Of a stretch of DNA of 37,285 bases, positions 24,147-34,228 are shown in pieces. Origin of the DNA: Pirellulales bacterium (GTDB taxonomy: Bacteria > Planctomycetota > Planctomycetia > Pirellulales > UBA1268); NCBI GenBank assembly GCA_016779265.1, contig JADHNY010000030.1, forward strand, positions 1 to 37,285, given 5' to 3'. Below the pieces are notes generated by a model, which was given only the letters and a program-made list of their open reading frames with translations, made no database searches and was not told the origin of the DNA. Both the position numbers and the translations under genes were made by a program. The stretch's first letter is position 1. Each line of letters begins with the position of its first letter.

Positions 24147-25802
24147 CTATGAGGCCGTCGGGGTGGACGTGGTTTCTGAGTACTGGTTGAGTTTGTTGTA
24201 GAGCGTCTTAATGCTGATCCCGAGCTCTTCCGCAGTGCGGGCTTTATTCCCCTCATTGCGGTCGAGTCCTTCGAAGATCGCCTGCATTTCCATCTCACGA
24301 AGAGAGAGCGGCCTGCCGGTGTCGACAGGTCGACTGGCCTGATCTACGGCTGCCTGCCCTATCGGGGCGGGATGCTGGGCCGCAGGCTGTTGGCTGCCCC
24401 TGTCTGCCATACCAGGGAATGTCGTTGCCCCGCCGGCTCCCAGGCGAACGCCCGCACCACCGACCTCCGGGAGGCCAACGACGGCAGACGATGATGGCTG
24501 GCTGCTGTGCGCCGGATGCACACTATGTGACGGATGCACACTGTGTGGCGAACGCACCAGGAAGAGCCGTTCTGGAAGATGGTCGCGTGTCAGTGGTAAG
24601 CCTTCGCTAACGACGAGGGCATACTCAATCACGTTTGCGAGCTCGCGGACATTGCCTCGCCACGGGCAGCCGGCAAACGTTGAGAGGACTTCGTCGGTGA
24701 CCACCTGCTGGGCCTCCGGAAGCTGCGGTCTCAGTCTTCGCACCAGATGGTCAACAAGCTGAGGGAGATCCTCAAGCCGTTCGCGAAGCGACGGCAGGCG
24801 GATTTCGAACGTGTTGATGCGAAAGAAGAGATCCTCACGAAACGCCCCGTCGGTGATCATCTCTTCAAGCGGCCGGTGTGTCGCACAGACCACCCGACAG
24901 TTCACGCGGATCGGTGTGTTTTCTCCAACCCTGCGAATCTCGCCACTCTCCAGAACCCTCAGGAGCCGGGGCTGCAGCGAACGCGGCAGCTCACCGATCT
25001 CATCCAAGAACAACGTGCCGCCATCGGCAACCTCAAACAGACCAGCGCGGTGTTCACTCGCGCCCGTAAAGGCTCCTTTGCGATGGCCGAAGAGTTCGCT
25101 CTCGACCAGCTGCTCGGGCAGCGCGCCACAGTTCACCGCCACCAACGGACCGCTCGCCCGCTCGCTCGCGTCATGAATCCCGCGAGCCACAAGCTCTTTG
25201 CCTGTGCCTGTTTCACCGCGAACGAGGACCGCCGCTTCGGTTGGCCCCACCTTGGCAATCAGTTTTCGTACCCGTTCGATCCCCGTAGAACTGCCGACCA
25301 GCCTGGCATCCCCCTCGGCTCGCCGGACACGGGTTTCCAGGGCACGGAGCCGAGCAGTGAGTTCCCGCTTCTTTCGTACTCTCTCCAGCACGGACCGAAT
25401 CTCGGCCAGCTTGCAGGGCTTTGTCAGGTAGTCGAACACACCTTCCCGAATGGCAGCGACCGCGGTCTCATGCGACGACTTCCCTGTGATCACCACGGTC
25501 TCGGTATCGGGTGACACCTCACGAACACGACGGATCACATCGAGCCCGCCGACGCGTGGCATGTCGAGGTCGACAATCACGCAGTCATATGAGGTTTCTT
25601 CGAGGGCTTCGAGAGCCTCCTGGCCATCACTGCAGACGGTGGCCTCATGACCGAGCCTCGGCAGCTCGATCCTCATCAGTTCCTGAAGCGACGTTTCATC
25701 GTCGGCAAACAGCACCCGGAGCTGTTTAAGCGGCCTTTCCGAGATAATCCACCTCCTGGTGACGCTGACCGGCTGCCGCTGCATCAGCGGGACGACTCGC
25801 AT
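24147..25802 (-). CDS. NtrC-family sigma-54 response regulator
   Basis: The product of about 551 residues has three domains in order. The receiver domain has FADDE and phospho-acceptor Asp in VIVDLDMP. The AAA+ sigma-54 activator domain has Walker A GETGTGKE, the sigma-54-contacting loop GAFTGA and Walker B GGTLFLDEIGE. A Fis-type helix-turn-helix lies near the end (GNKARTAEELGISIKTLYNKL). A His/Ser/Pro-rich linker with repeated SVHP precedes the HTH. The start is uncertain: the ATG at 25802 follows GGAGA, while ATG 25784 and GTG 25715 are alternatives. The first two overlap the kinase gene by 59-77 bases; GTG 25715 would begin just after the kinase stop. The kinase is its likely partner. The target promoters are unknown. 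Confidence 0.94.
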   Translation of the reverse strand: MRVVPLMQRQPVSVTRRWIISERPLKQLRVLFADDETSLQELMRIELPRLGHEATVCSDGQEALEALEETSYDCVIVDLDMPRVGGLDVIRRVREVSPDTETVVITGKSSHETAVAAIREGVFDYLTKPCKLAEIRSVLERVRKKRELTARLRALETRVRRAEGDARLVGSSTGIERVRKLIAKVGPTEAAVLVRGETGTGKELVARGIHDASERASGPLVAVNCGALPEQLVESELFGHRKGAFTGASEHRAGLFEVADGGTLFLDEIGELPRSLQPRLLRVLESGEIRRVGENTPIRVNCRVVCATHRPLEEMITDGAFREDLFFRINTFEIRLPSLRERLEDLPQLVDHLVRRLRPQLPEAQQVVTDEVLSTFAGCPWRGNVRELANVIEYALVVSEGLPLTRDHLPERLFLVRSPHSVHPSHSVHPAHSSQPSSSAVVGLPEVGGAGVRLGAGGATTFPGMADRGSQQPAAQHPAPIGQAAVDQASRPVDTGRPLSLREMEMQAIFEGLDRNEGNKARTAEELGISIKTLYNKLNQYSETTSTPTAS

Positions 25803-27348
25803 TCTCTCCGACAACTGCCAATGGGAGGGTCAGCGTGAACGTCGCCCCCTTGCCTGGCCCGTCGCTGACCGCCTCAATACGACCACCGTGGTCAACGACA
25901 ATCCGATGCACGATCGAAAGTCCAAGCCCCGTGCCCTGCTGGCCGTTCTTACGACGGGTGAAGAAGGGCTCAAAGAGATGCGATAGCACCTCGTCGGTCA
26001 TCCCGCAGCCATCATCGACGAACACCACCTCTGCCTCGCGGCCATTGCGTGCCACTCGGACACTGATGCAACCTGATGGCTCGATACAGTCCAAGGCGTT
26101 GACCAACAGGTTCAGCACCACCTGCTTGATCTCCTGGGGATTGACGAACACCAACAGGTCCGGCCCGTCAGCGATCTCAATCGACCGGCCGGCAAAGCGG
26201 CCGACATGCCGCAGCATCTCCGCGACATCACTCACAATCGCCTTGATCGCCGTTGCCTGTCGCTTTACTTCCCCCAGCCGGGAGAAGTCGAGCAGTTTCT
26301 CGGTGATCTCTTTACAGCGGAAGGCCTCGCTCTGAATCAGCTGGAGGTAGCGGAGGGTGAGCTGCTTCTCGCCGGGGTCATCAACCGTATCGGCGACACG
26401 GCTCTCCAGCGACTCTGCACACATCGCGATCGATGCAAGTGGATTATTGATTTCATGAGCAACACCGGCAGCCAGGAAGCCAACACTCGCCAGCTGTTCG
26501 CTGCGAATCACTTCGCGTGTCCGGAGCTCAACCTGCCGATCAAGATCATCACGGATGTCTTGAAAGCGTGCGGTCATGCCATTGAAGGCTTCGGCTAGCT
26601 CTGCCATCTCATCATCGGTGTCGAGCTGGATCCGGTAGTCGAAGTCTCCTGTTGCCACACGTCTCGAACCATGTCCCAGATGCCGCAGCGGTCGAAACAC
26701 CCACCGATAAATCAACACGCCCAGTGCCACCAGCAATGCCGTCGCGGCAACGGCCGCGGCCCAGGTGACGATGATCAGTGTTCGGTACCCCGTGCGAACC
26801 TCATGCGAGAGATCGTGCAATCGTTCCTGGAGAAAACTCGGGAGAGCTGCCGTCAGCGTGGCGAGTCGGTCGAGCTCTCGGCCTGTTGCAAGATGCCGTG
26901 CCACCGGATCATCGAGCCGGCGGTCTCCACTCCAGCGCTGCAAGGCAGTGAGGCTACCAGCGATGGCGGAGGCGGTTGCTCGCTCACGACTTCGGTCTGC
27001 AATGGGCACACCATCAAGGTCCCAACGATCGAGCTGCTCTCGATAGAGTTCGAGTGCCCGCTCCACCTGCACGAGCCGTCCGGTAAATGTCTCGTTCGCA
27101 AGATCGCCGCTGGTGGTGCCGGTGTCGGTATCCACGAAGGTGCGAGCGTGGAAGAGACGCAGATCATCAACCCGTTGGCCAAGCTCGCTCGCCAACGGCA
27201 TCTCTGCGGCTCGGTTTGACAACGCCCGCACAAGTCGCCGATAGGAAGACACCCCCACAAGGCTGCTGGCAAACAGCGTGGTCACCGCCACGCCGGCAAG
27301 CAGCCCGCAGAGCAGCAGTTTGTTGCGAATCGGCCTGCGTCGTGGCAT
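25726..27348 (-). CDS. Membrane-bound sensor histidine kinase
   Basis: The 540-residue kinase has two membrane segments (about 10-32 and 190-216) flanking a helical periplasmic sensor domain. A HAMP linker follows (about 217-270), then the HisKA dimerisation helix with H298 in AAGVAHEINNPLASI. The ATPase domain has the N-box Asn in NLLVNALD, DDGCGM (445-450) and GTGLGLSI (472-479). It belongs to the NtrB/AtoS/ZraS group that signals to sigma-54 activators, which fits the overlapping downstream regulator. The periplasmic domain has no recognised ligand-binding fold. The gene lies 106 bases after the VWA operon on the same strand. Confidence 0.94.
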   Translation of the reverse strand: MPRRRPIRNKLLLCGLLAGVAVTTLFASSLVGVSSYRRLVRALSNRAAEMPLASELGQRVDDLRLFHARTFVDTDTGTTSGDLANETFTGRLVQVERALELYREQLDRWDLDGVPIADRSRERATASAIAGSLTALQRWSGDRRLDDPVARHLATGRELDRLATLTAALPSFLQERLHDLSHEVRTGYRTLIIVTWAAAVAATALLVALGVLIYRWVFRPLRHLGHGSRRVATGDFDYRIQLDTDDEMAELAEAFNGMTARFQDIRDDLDRQVELRTREVIRSEQLASVGFLAAGVAHEINNPLASIAMCAESLESRVADTVDDPGEKQLTLRYLQLIQSEAFRCKEITEKLLDFSRLGEVKRQATAIKAIVSDVAEMLRHVGRFAGRSIEIADGPDLLVFVNPQEIKQVVLNLLVNALDCIEPSGCISVRVARNGREAEVVFVDDGCGMTDEVLSHLFEPFFTRRKNGQQGTGLGLSIVHRIVVDHGGRIEAVSDGPGKGATFTLTLPLAVVGENASRPADAAAAGQRHQEVDYLGKAA

Positions 27349-27454
27349 CGCCCGGGCCTCAGCTGAGGAGAACCATGTCGCCTCGTGCGAAATGGCGGGC
27401 CAGAGCGTAGCAGCCGCCAGAAAACCGGAACACCGCGTTTCCGATGCAAATGCC

Positions 27455-29767
27455 TCAGGCGAGGCCCCAGCGTTTTCGCAGAAACCACTCGAGCGACATC
27501 ACGGCCACGGTCAGCAGCAGCATCGGCCAGGTATCCCAAAGGCTCCAGTTCCAGTCCGCCTCATTTGCGTAGACCGCCGGTCTTTCCAGCAGTTCTTCAA
27601 AGATCCCTGCAATCTCTTCAGCGGCCTGAGGTTCGCGGCCAGTCTCTTCAGCGAGTTGTCGCATCAACAGACCGTTTGCCACAGGATTCGCCATCTCCAG
27701 ATCCTGACGAAACACGGTGAATCGAGATTCGCGAGCAGCCACCTGCTGCCCGTTGCGACTCGCTGTGGCCGCGATCGTCCAATCACCCGGTGTCGAGCAC
27801 TCGCTTACCTGCCCAGCCCAGCTCTCACCATCCCGCACAAGCCGCAGAGGACGCTTGGTTCCATCGGGGGCCACGACCTCCGCCTCGACCACAGCCTCCT
27901 GGATCGGCTCACCATCCGCCCGTCGGAGTCCGGTATTGAAGGTGAGTGGCGTACCGGCAGAAACCCGCCGCTGCGCGGGCCGCACCCACAACGCGTCGTC
28001 GCCGATATCGTCACGGCTGGCGAGCCAGAAAATGAACTGACGCCAGAACCGTCGATAGGAGTCGTCTGCCCCCTGCATCACCCATCGCCAGGTCGAGTCG
28101 ACGGCAAGAGCGGCAACACGGCCCGTTCCGTAGTTCTTGGCGATCAGCAGGGGATCACCGGCCTCTGACACGGCCACCGGCTGGGCAGCGGGAGCCAGCT
28201 GCCCAAACACATTGCCACCGTCGAGCGTTGGAAGCTGCTGCCAGGCAGCGAGATTCTCCGCTGGTGTATCTGCAAGACGAAGAATGGAAATCCCACCAAA
28301 CCGTGGATGCGGCAGCATCTGCAGCGGGCCGGGAAGGTGAAGACTCTCTCGCACGGGCTCATCAAAGGGCTGTCGCGACAAGGGATCCCGCTCAAACGGA
28401 AGAGCTGGTCTCAACGGTGTTGCTCCCCAGCCTCCCGCTTCGAATGCGTGCAGCCCCCCAAGCAGTCCAAGGCCAGCACCCTGCCCAACGCGGTCGTTGA
28501 GAATCGCATGAGTTTCCGGTGAGAGGGCGGTTGCATCGAGATCGCCTATCAGGAACACATCAACGTTCTCGTCGAGCATGCCAGAGATATCGACGGGCCA
28601 GTCCCCACGCTTCGACGCATCGATCCAGCGGAAATCGACCTGCATGTCTGGACTCGCGGAGAGTGTCCGCCGCAAAAACCGCTGCTCCACACGCAGCGCT
28701 CCCTCGAGGTAGACCACCTGCAGCCCACCATCGATCACATTCACAAAGCTGCTCACTTCGTTGTTCGTGATCACGGTCTCACCATCGAATGGGTCGATGG
28801 CCAGCACCAGCTTGCGTTCTCCCGGAGTCTCTGGACGCCATGTGAGCCGCACGAGTTCTTCAGCACGCGAACCCGTACTTTGAACGAGTGTTTGCGACAC
28901 CTCTTCCAGCTCACCTGTGTCGTCCTCCACCAGCAGTCGCACCACCACGTCACGGTCCGCCAAACCAGAAAGACGCACCCGACCGGTCACCTCCACGCTG
29001 GTCTTCACAAACACATCATCCGCAACAGAGAGCTGCACCACTTCAGCGTCACGCCCCTGGCTTCCTGAACGCTGCTGACCAAAGAGCACACTCCAGAGGG
29101 GAATGCCACTCTCCCCGAGACGACGGGCAACCGTTTGGGGCGGAAGATCGCGTGGAGGATAGGCATGCTGAGCTCCGTCGCTGAGCACGACCACTCCCGC
29201 CAGATTCTCAAAGTCGGCCGTCTGCACCGCCTCATCGATCGCTGCCCCAAGGGCGGTTTCCTCTGATCCTTCTCCCTTTTCCCAGGTGGGGTCGAGAGGA
29301 AAGAGCGTCTCCTCACGTGCGGGCACACTCTCAAGCCCTCGGTCAAACCGCCACAGTCTCAGCCGCACACCCCCATCCTCGAGTAGTTCGCGGGCCTGCG
29401 GCTCAGCTGCCTCCAGCGAAGCGACCAGATGCTCCCACCGGGTTTGGCCAGCCGGGGCATCTGCCACCGTCATGCTTTCCGATGCATCGGCAAGCACGAG
29501 CAGATCCCCTTCCTGCAGCAACCGTCGCTGAGCGACCACCGTCGGACGCAGCATGCAAAACACGATCGCGAGAAACGCGGCGATGCGGAGTCCGACAAGC
29601 CACCGCAATCGCCAGCCATCAATTCGCGAGCGATCCGGTGTCACCAGCAGCAAAACCGCAGCGAGCCCTGCGGCAACCAACACGACCAGCCACCACGAGC
29701 CGACAGGCTCGAAGAGAAGAGTGAGGGCGGTGGCCCCAGCGGAGGAAGTGTCGGCGTCAGGTGGCAT
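27455..29767 (-). CDS. Membrane VWA-domain protein
   Basis: The 770-residue protein has two N-terminal membrane segments (about 20-42 and 57-75), then a von Willebrand A domain starting LLVLADASESM with an intact MIDAS (D-A-S-E-S). A beta-rich part and a region of about 350-600 with a class I glutamine-amidotransferase-like fold character follow (VVYLEGALRVEQRFLRR, GAGLGLLGGLHAFEAGGWG). It ends with a Trp-rich C-terminal membrane helix and a basic tail. Such proteins occur in planctomycete MoxR/DUF58 operons; the function is unknown, with metal-dependent protein contact likely. It starts 17 bases after the BatA-like gene, so the two are translationally close. The amidotransferase comparison is weak and catalytic residues were not identified. 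Confidence 0.82.
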   Translation of the reverse strand: MPPDADTSSAGATALTLLFEPVGSWWLVVLVAAGLAAVLLLVTPDRSRIDGWRLRWLVGLRIAAFLAIVFCMLRPTVVAQRRLLQEGDLLVLADASESMTVADAPAGQTRWEHLVASLEAAEPQARELLEDGGVRLRLWRFDRGLESVPAREETLFPLDPTWEKGEGSEETALGAAIDEAVQTADFENLAGVVVLSDGAQHAYPPRDLPPQTVARRLGESGIPLWSVLFGQQRSGSQGRDAEVVQLSVADDVFVKTSVEVTGRVRLSGLADRDVVVRLLVEDDTGELEEVSQTLVQSTGSRAEELVRLTWRPETPGERKLVLAIDPFDGETVITNNEVSSFVNVIDGGLQVVYLEGALRVEQRFLRRTLSASPDMQVDFRWIDASKRGDWPVDISGMLDENVDVFLIGDLDATALSPETHAILNDRVGQGAGLGLLGGLHAFEAGGWGATPLRPALPFERDPLSRQPFDEPVRESLHLPGPLQMLPHPRFGGISILRLADTPAENLAAWQQLPTLDGGNVFGQLAPAAQPVAVSEAGDPLLIAKNYGTGRVAALAVDSTWRWVMQGADDSYRRFWRQFIFWLASRDDIGDDALWVRPAQRRVSAGTPLTFNTGLRRADGEPIQEAVVEAEVVAPDGTKRPLRLVRDGESWAGQVSECSTPGDWTIAATASRNGQQVAARESRFTVFRQDLEMANPVANGLLMRQLAEETGREPQAAEEIAGIFEELLERPAVYANEADWNWSLWDTWPMLLLTVAVMSLEWFLRKRWGLA

Positions 29768-29784
29768 CAGAACGTGTCAAGCGA

Positions 29785-32103
29785 TCAGTCATCCAGATCG
29801 GTCCAGTCTTCGGGACCAGAGGCGTCATCATCGAGTGGGTGTGCCGAACTCTTGGCAACAGGTGGAGGCATCTCACTTCGGCCCAGTTCAAAGTCTTCTG
29901 AGGGGCGTGCGGGAGGATCGCTGTCATTGCGGGGTGCGTAGAACCTGTTCGCCACCATCCAGTCGCCAGCCATCACCACCGCGACTAGCAGAATCAGCCA
30001 GCCTGCGAGCTCCGTGCCGACCCGCTCAAGGTAGACCTCACGGACAATGTCATCCGCGGTGCGAGCAACGGGGGTGTCGGGGCCAAACAGTTCCGCAGTT
30101 TCATCCACATCGAGCCGCCTGCAGTCCGTCGCAGCGGGAGGTAGGTTGGCGCTAAACCCTCCCCGGAAGCCTCCAACCTGCCCACCTGCGAGCACCTGAT
30201 AGTTACCCGGTTCTCGTGTCGACGAGACGGTCACTGTCCGCTGCTGCGGATCAACAGCAGCCGGAAACTCATCCTCCGTTGGCGTCTGCACGACCACCGC
30301 CGCGTCGAGGTCTGCCGGCACCCGCAGCACAGCCGGCTGTCCCGTGGCCACATTGTGTTCCTCGCGGGTGTTCATGGCGTAAAGCAGCGACTCGTTTGCC
30401 AGCACCACGAAGGGCCACGGCTCGAAGCCGGTCGCCAAGAGGTTCCAGGTGTTGGGGTCGCTCGCAGGCTGCGACACCGGGGTTGTGACCACCACCACCG
30501 TTCCCTGTCCGAGGGTGTGTTCGAGCACGGCAGGCGTGCCATCACGATAGGCGACCAGCGGCAATGCACTCGATGCCTCACCGCGGCCTGCAGGTCTCTC
30601 TCCGCCCGCCTCTTCTACCGGGTTGCCAGCAAACTCCCAGTGACGAAAGACAGGAAAGTCTTGCCACGGCACCGTGTCGGCCACACGCCGAAAAACAGCA
30701 AGCATCGGATGGTCAAGCCGCTGTGGTGCGACATAGTTTTCACCACTCTCGTCCCGCCAGATCCGGGTCAGGCTTCCACCGAGCGTACGTCGGCTTTCAG
30801 GGGTGTTAAACGCTTCCGGAGTGGTGGCCTGCGGCCCGAGCCAGACCACAAGTCCCCGCCCAAAACGAACCCAATCACCAAGCTGCGCCCAGGTGCGGTC
30901 ATCGAGGGGCGGTGGGTCCACCAGCACGATCCCGTCGTAGTCATCCCACAGCTGTTCACGAAACTCATCAACGCTCACAACCGCAACATCGAGCCGTCCA
31001 CGCCCATCTCGAGCCAAGGCGGCTGGCGCGATCGCTTCACCGATATAGCGACCTGTACGAGCGGCGGGGCTCGGTGCCACCACCAGCACCTTCGGTGTCG
31101 CGTCAACCGACACACTGAAGTACCGCACGTTGTCGGCGTCGAGATCATCAGAACCGACAATCACCACCCGTCCCTGACGGGTCCCCTTCTCCAGCCCAGC
31201 AATGGTGAAGGTCAGCGGCTCGCAGCCCGCCTCATCCCATTCCACAGGCTGAACTGCCCGGCGAGCATACTCGCCGTTGGGCTGTCGGATTTCAACCGCC
31301 ACCGATCGCTGCTCGGCTGCCCCTTGCCGGCTCCGCTCAACCGTCAACGCTAGTGGAGCGGTCGCCGACACTCGCTCAGCAGGCAGGCGAACAGAGTCGA
31401 GCGAAAAGTTTGACGGCTCTTCCACACCGACATCGACCACCACCGCCGAGAGCTCTGAATGGCGAGCAAGTATCGCTGCGGCAGGCTCCCCGGTCTCCCA
31501 CGCCGCAAGCGACAGATCGGTAAACAGATAGAGTTCCCGTCGCCCACGCTCTGACTCGGTGAGCAGACCAGCGGCGGCATCAACTGCTGTTGGCAGAGGG
31601 ATCACCTGTGGTCCTGCCCCAAGCCGGTCGAGCGAAGACACAGCAGCATTCTTGCTGGCAGCAAAGGCCACCGGCCTTCCTGAGGTGTCGACCACCGCGA
31701 CATCGCTTCCCTTTGGCAGCTTGTCGATCAGCTCTCGCGCAATGGCGACGGCATCCTCCAGCCGGCTCCGGTTCGCCTTCCGCAACAGCATCCGCGGGGC
31801 GGTGTCGAACACAAAAGCCACCGCAACCGGACCTTCGGTCTCACCAAGCCAGCCCGCCGCACGCAGTGTTGGCCTGGCCAGTGCAAGGGCCAGGAGCACA
31901 ATTGCGGCCATCCGCAGGAGCAGAAGGAGGAGATGGTTCAGACGCAGCCGTCGCCGGTTTGCCACCCGCTTCTCCTGCAGAAACCTCAAGGCAGGAAAGC
32001 TGTGAGGCACTGGCTTCCGACGCATCGCGAGATGCAACACGATCGGCACCGCCACGAGGGCAGCTCCACCGAGAAGCAACGGGGTCAGAAAGGAGAGGCC
32101 CAT
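29785..32103 (-). CDS. BatA-like membrane protein with degenerate VWA domain
   Basis: The 772-residue protein begins with the BatA N-terminal domain: membrane helix about 5-25, the basic AMRRKPVPHSFPALRFL region, then a long Leu-rich helix (about 58-79). A VWA-like domain follows, whose MIDAS start reads DTAPRM instead of DxSxS, so metal binding is probably lost. A long beta-rich region follows. A C-terminal helix near 715-735 is followed by an acidic cytoplasmic tail rich in Asp, Glu and Pro. BatA-type proteins accompany MoxR ATPases and are linked to stress tolerance in Bacteroides; the role here is inferred. It lies 37 bases after the DUF58 gene and 17 before the VWA gene. Confidence 0.83.
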   Translation of the reverse strand: MGLSFLTPLLLGGAALVAVPIVLHLAMRRKPVPHSFPALRFLQEKRVANRRRLRLNHLLLLLLRMAAIVLLALALARPTLRAAGWLGETEGPVAVAFVFDTAPRMLLRKANRSRLEDAVAIARELIDKLPKGSDVAVVDTSGRPVAFAASKNAAVSSLDRLGAGPQVIPLPTAVDAAAGLLTESERGRRELYLFTDLSLAAWETGEPAAAILARHSELSAVVVDVGVEEPSNFSLDSVRLPAERVSATAPLALTVERSRQGAAEQRSVAVEIRQPNGEYARRAVQPVEWDEAGCEPLTFTIAGLEKGTRQGRVVIVGSDDLDADNVRYFSVSVDATPKVLVVAPSPAARTGRYIGEAIAPAALARDGRGRLDVAVVSVDEFREQLWDDYDGIVLVDPPPLDDRTWAQLGDWVRFGRGLVVWLGPQATTPEAFNTPESRRTLGGSLTRIWRDESGENYVAPQRLDHPMLAVFRRVADTVPWQDFPVFRHWEFAGNPVEEAGGERPAGRGEASSALPLVAYRDGTPAVLEHTLGQGTVVVVTTPVSQPASDPNTWNLLATGFEPWPFVVLANESLLYAMNTREEHNVATGQPAVLRVPADLDAAVVVQTPTEDEFPAAVDPQQRTVTVSSTREPGNYQVLAGGQVGGFRGGFSANLPPAATDCRRLDVDETAELFGPDTPVARTADDIVREVYLERVGTELAGWLILLVAVVMAGDWMVANRFYAPRNDSDPPARPSEDFELGRSEMPPPVAKSSAHPLDDDASGPEDWTDLDD

Positions 32104-32140
32104 GAAATGGTTGCGAGACAGCCTGCTGAGGCTCGGGTCA

Positions 32141-33040
32141 CTAGAAACGTGTGCGGCGGCTGGAAAGATATCCGGTCAAGGCACGGTCAAACTGCATGCT
32201 CGTGTCGATCGGCACATAGTCGATGCCGGCCTGGAAGCAGTGTCGTCGATAGCCTTCGCGAAACTCTCGAACACTCTCGAGATAGGCCTCCCGCGCTGCA
32301 TCAGCATCAACCACCAGTTTTGAGTCGGCCTCCGGGTCGGTGAGTTCCACCATTCCGTCATAGGGAAACCGTTCTTCTGCCTCATCGAGCACGTGAAACA
32401 GGATCACGTCGTGGCCTCGATGCCGCAGTCGGTTCAGCGCGTCTCGGATCGGCTCTGGGTCGGCCAAGAGATCGCTAAAGATCATCAGCAACGACCGGTG
32501 ACGCAGCATCGCTCCGGCCTGGATCAGGCTCTTGGCGATGTCCGTCTCACCCGACGGCTCAACTCGGGTGAGCAGGGAAAGCACCTCCGCAATCTGCGAA
32601 CGCTTTGAGCGAGCGGGCAGGCTCAGCCGAATGCGGTCATCAAACGCCAACAGGCCACACGGATCCTGTTGGTGCACCATCAGCCAGCAGAGGGCAGCTG
32701 CGAGAGAAATCGAGTAGTCGAGCTTGGTGAACTGCTGGCGATAGGTGAAGTCCATCGACCGGCTAGTATCGATCATCAGGTAGCCGGTGATGTTGGTCTC
32801 TGCTTCAAACTTTTTGACGTACGGCTTATCCGTTTTTGCGTAGACCAGCCAATCGATGTCTTTGGGATCATCCCCTGGGGTGTACTTGCGGTGTTCACTG
32901 AACTCGACTGAAAAGCCGTGGAAGGGGCTGGCGTGGAGTCCTTGGAGAAACCCCTGCACGATAAACTTCGCGCGAAGATCGAGCCGGGCAATCTGCCGCA
33001 CAACATCCGGCTTCAGGTATTCCTCAACAGCACGCACCAT
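32141..33040 (-). CDS. DUF58 domain protein
   Basis: The 299-residue product matches the DUF58 family throughout: FHGFSVEFSEHRKYTPGDDPKDIDW at about 41-65, then a VWA-like fold with MIDAS DTSRSMDF near 92-99 and GLLAFDDR near 149. DUF58 proteins are soluble or membrane partners of MoxR AAA+ ATPases and are thought to help mature or activate metalloproteins or stress complexes. The start MVRAVEEYLKP suits the family. The next gene upstream is moxR (70-bp gap), and the BatA-like gene follows, a standard order for this cluster. Confidence 0.92.
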   Translation of the reverse strand: MVRAVEEYLKPDVVRQIARLDLRAKFIVQGFLQGLHASPFHGFSVEFSEHRKYTPGDDPKDIDWLVYAKTDKPYVKKFEAETNITGYLMIDTSRSMDFTYRQQFTKLDYSISLAAALCWLMVHQQDPCGLLAFDDRIRLSLPARSKRSQIAEVLSLLTRVEPSGETDIAKSLIQAGAMLRHRSLLMIFSDLLADPEPIRDALNRLRHRGHDVILFHVLDEAEERFPYDGMVELTDPEADSKLVVDADAAREAYLESVREFREGYRRHCFQAGIDYVPIDTSMQFDRALTGYLSSRRTRF

Positions 33041-33110
33041 AACCCGCCCTCTCCAGGCTGCCTTGCAGTCACCACAACCACCCCCACGCGGGCGGCCACC
33101 AGCCTGCTGC

Positions 33111-34136
33111 TCACTTCACGAGCTTCGGAATCTCGGGTTCGGGTATCTCAGCGACGAGTCGCGCCACCACGTCTTCACTGGTGAGCCCGTCGGCCTGGGC
33201 CTGGAAGTTGGTGGCGATGCGATGCCGAAGAACCGGCACCGCGATCCGGCGGATATCGTTGAGCGACACGCTGAAACGGCCATCCATCGCCGCGAGCGCC
33301 TTGCCTCCCTGAATCAGAAACTGCCCCGCACGAGGCCCAGCCCCCCAGTCGACAAGTTCGGCAACATACTTCGGTGACTCCGGATCTTTCGGCCGCGTCG
33401 CTCGCACCAGCCTGGCGACGTATTTCACGACGTACTCGCTCACCGCCACGCTCGCGACCAGTTTTTGAATATTCACGATGGCTCGACCCGAGAGCACCTT
33501 CCGCACCTCCGGCTTCTCCGAGCGGGTCGTCGCCAGCAGGATCTGTTCCTCTTCGGGAGCGGTCGGGTAGCCGACCTTGATGTTGAACATAAACCGGTCG
33601 AGCTGGGCTTCTGGAAGCGGATACGTGCCTTCTTGCTCAATCGGATTCTGCGTCGCAATCGTGAAGAAGGGCTCCGGCAGCTGGTATGTCTCCTGACCGA
33701 CAGACACCTCCCGCTCTTGCATGGCCTGCAGCAACGCCGCCTGTGTCTTCGGAGGCGTTCGGTTGATCTCGTCGGCGAGGAGGATGTTCGTGAAAATCGG
33801 CCCTTCCACGAAGCGAAAATGCCTACGCCCGTTCTCGTCTTCATCGAGCACGTTGGTGCCGGTGATGTCGGAAGGCATCAGGTCGGGCGTGAACTGCACC
33901 CGCTTAAAGCCAACATCGAGGATTCGGGCAACCGTCGACACCATCAAGGTCTTTGCCAGTCCGGGCACGCCCTCAAGCAGGCAGTGGCCGCGGGTAAAAA
34001 TTGCCGCAAAGAGCTGTTCGATAACGTCTGTCTGCCCGATGATCACCTTCTGCAGTTCTTCCTGCATCAGCTGCCGATGCTGGGAAAACTCCTGCAGAAT
34101 GTCATCAAGTGTTTTAGAGCGGGGTGCTGTCGACAC
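33111..34136 (-). CDS. MoxR-family AAA+ ATPase
   Basis: The 341-residue ATPase has Walker A GVPGLAKT (56-63), Walker B ILLADEINRTPPK (118-130) and the sensor-1 ATQNP motif (161-165). The MoxR-typical PEAQLDRFMF follows near 175-184. MoxR ATPases act as chaperones that remodel or insert cofactors into target complexes, often with VWA partners. The frame begins at a GTG (34136) preceded by AGGTGA. It is the first gene of the operon moxR, DUF58, BatA-like, VWA and diverges from the DUF4159 gene across 167 bp holding a 23-bp palindrome. Confidence 0.95.
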   Translation of the reverse strand: MSTAPRSKTLDDILQEFSQHRQLMQEELQKVIIGQTDVIEQLFAAIFTRGHCLLEGVPGLAKTLMVSTVARILDVGFKRVQFTPDLMPSDITGTNVLDEDENGRRHFRFVEGPIFTNILLADEINRTPPKTQAALLQAMQEREVSVGQETYQLPEPFFTIATQNPIEQEGTYPLPEAQLDRFMFNIKVGYPTAPEEEQILLATTRSEKPEVRKVLSGRAIVNIQKLVASVAVSEYVVKYVARLVRATRPKDPESPKYVAELVDWGAGPRAGQFLIQGGKALAAMDGRFSVSLNDIRRIAVPVLRHRIATNFQAQADGLTSEDVVARLVAEIPEPEIPKLVK

Positions 34137-34205
34137 GCTGTTTCACCTAACGGGGAATCGCCGCGGGAGGCACATCACCCCGCAGGTTTCTCAGTATCGG
34201 ACTTC

Positions 34206-34228
34206 ACCGCGATTGCGGCAATCGCGGT
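34206..34228. promoter_or_regulatory. Perfect 23-bp palindrome in the moxR/DUF4159 divergent promoter
   Basis: ACCGCGATTGC (34206-34216), a central G, and GCAATCGCGGT (34218-34228) form an exact palindrome with 11-bp arms. It lies 70 bp from moxR and 76 bp from the DUF4159 gene, roughly central. This fits an operator for a dimeric regulator controlling both directions; a tight cruciform or hairpin is the alternative. No regulator is encoded adjacent. Confidence 0.5.
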
